Below are positions 5,346-5,654 of a stretch of DNA of 5,654 nt, in pieces. Within the stretch, counting starts at the first letter, position 1. Every line of letters begins with the position of its first letter. The stretch covers positions 1 to 5,654 of the forward strand of contig JAJXZC010000386.1 of NCBI GenBank assembly GCA_021780275.1. Reading direction: 5' to 3'. The notes under the pieces are model-generated. The model did not search any database. It had not been told where the DNA came from and worked only from the letters and a program-made list of their open reading frames with translations. The stretch is from Pseudomonadota bacterium (lineage in GTDB: Bacteria > Pseudomonadota > Alphaproteobacteria > Parvibaculales > Parvibaculaceae). The position numbers were made by a program, and so were the translations under genes.

Positions 5346-5654
5346 GCCGCTCCTCCGCGTCGCCGTCCGCGCTCCCCTCGTCGAAGAGCCCTCCCGGCGG
5401 ATCGATCACGACCCGTCCCGCCTCGATCTCGACCGAGGGCACATTGTCCCCGGTAAAAGGCAGAAGCACCGTCGCGCCGCCCTCCGGCCGCTCGATCTCG
5501 AGGAGGTCGCCCGCGCCGAAATTCTCGACTCCGACGACGCGTCCATAGGCCCGCCCGTCGGTCCCGACGGCCTGAAGCCCGACGAGGTCGGCGTGATACC
5601 AGCCCTCCTCGTCGCTCTGCGGAAGCCTCTCGCGATCGACGTAAAGTTCGGTCC
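5338..5654 (-). CDS. rimM: RimM, ribosome maturation factor (3' part; 5' end outside window)
   Basis: This is the C-terminal 104 residues of RimM, read in the frame that stops with TGA at 5338-5340; the start lies beyond the right edge. RimM binds the 30S head through ribosomal protein S19 and assists 16S rRNA 3'-domain maturation in the cytoplasm. The visible part begins [12 protein letters not shown]. It continues with [12 protein letters not shown], the characteristic start of the C-terminal PRC-barrel-like domain, then [11 protein letters not shown] and [15 protein letters not shown]. It closes with [10 protein letters not shown], the usual RimM ending, followed by an acidic tail ([14 protein letters not shown]). 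The stop overlaps the trmD start by 8 nt, which implies translational coupling, as in the widespread rimM-trmD-rplS operon. The family is usually about 165-190 residues, so a little over half is present. The identification is secure. Confidence 0.93.
   Translation of the reverse strand, partial: TELYVDRERLPQSDEEGWYHADLVGLQAVGTDGRAYGRVVGVENFGAGDLLEIERPEGGATVLLPFTGDNVPSVEIEAGRVVIDPPGGLFDEGSADGDAEERHG

Overview
The window is a GC-rich stretch of chromosome, most likely from an alphaproteobacterium and probably of the Rhizobiales/Parvibaculum type. That placement rests on the protein sequences, on the gene order rimM-trmD-rplS-leuC-leuD-leuB, and on the GC-rich palindromic repeats typical of such genomes. 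It is an inference, not a measured placement. All genes lie on the minus strand, so transcription runs from high to low coordinates. The large plus-strand reading frames are antisense shadows.

Right part (about 4055-5654): a translation and tRNA-modification cluster. It holds the 3' part of rimM (16S rRNA processing factor, cut by the window edge), trmD (tRNA m1G37 methyltransferase, overlapping rimM by 8 nt) and rplS (ribosomal protein L19). A well-formed intrinsic terminator follows rplS at 4055-4097. leuC therefore probably starts a new transcription unit.

Left part (1-3973): leucine biosynthesis. leuC and leuD encode the large and small subunits of isopropylmalate isomerase, and leuB encodes 3-isopropylmalate dehydrogenase. 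Together they convert 2-isopropylmalate to 3-isopropylmalate and then to the precursor of 2-oxoisocaproate. leuC and leuD are not adjacent. A 561-nt insert separates them, carrying a small gene for a DUF559 (Vsr/PD-(D/E)XK-like) putative nuclease. This gene is about 52% GC by hand count, against roughly 62-70% in sampled leu gene lines.

The most unusual part of the window is a family of GC-rich palindromic elements. At least six copies fill every gap of the leu half and none was found in the rimM-trmD-rplS half. Each has a G/C hairpin followed by a GGGTGAGGGG-like tail. Two copies have an extra second hairpin that is perfectly base-paired but has an unrelated sequence in each copy. Both tight inverted pairs join one long copy to one short copy with tails facing inward. 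The DUF559 gene is enclosed by such copies, and its Shine-Dalgarno sequence lies inside one hairpin arm. This recalls REP/RAYT (REPtron) layouts, with a DUF559 nuclease where the transposase would be. That is a hypothesis, not a demonstrated system.
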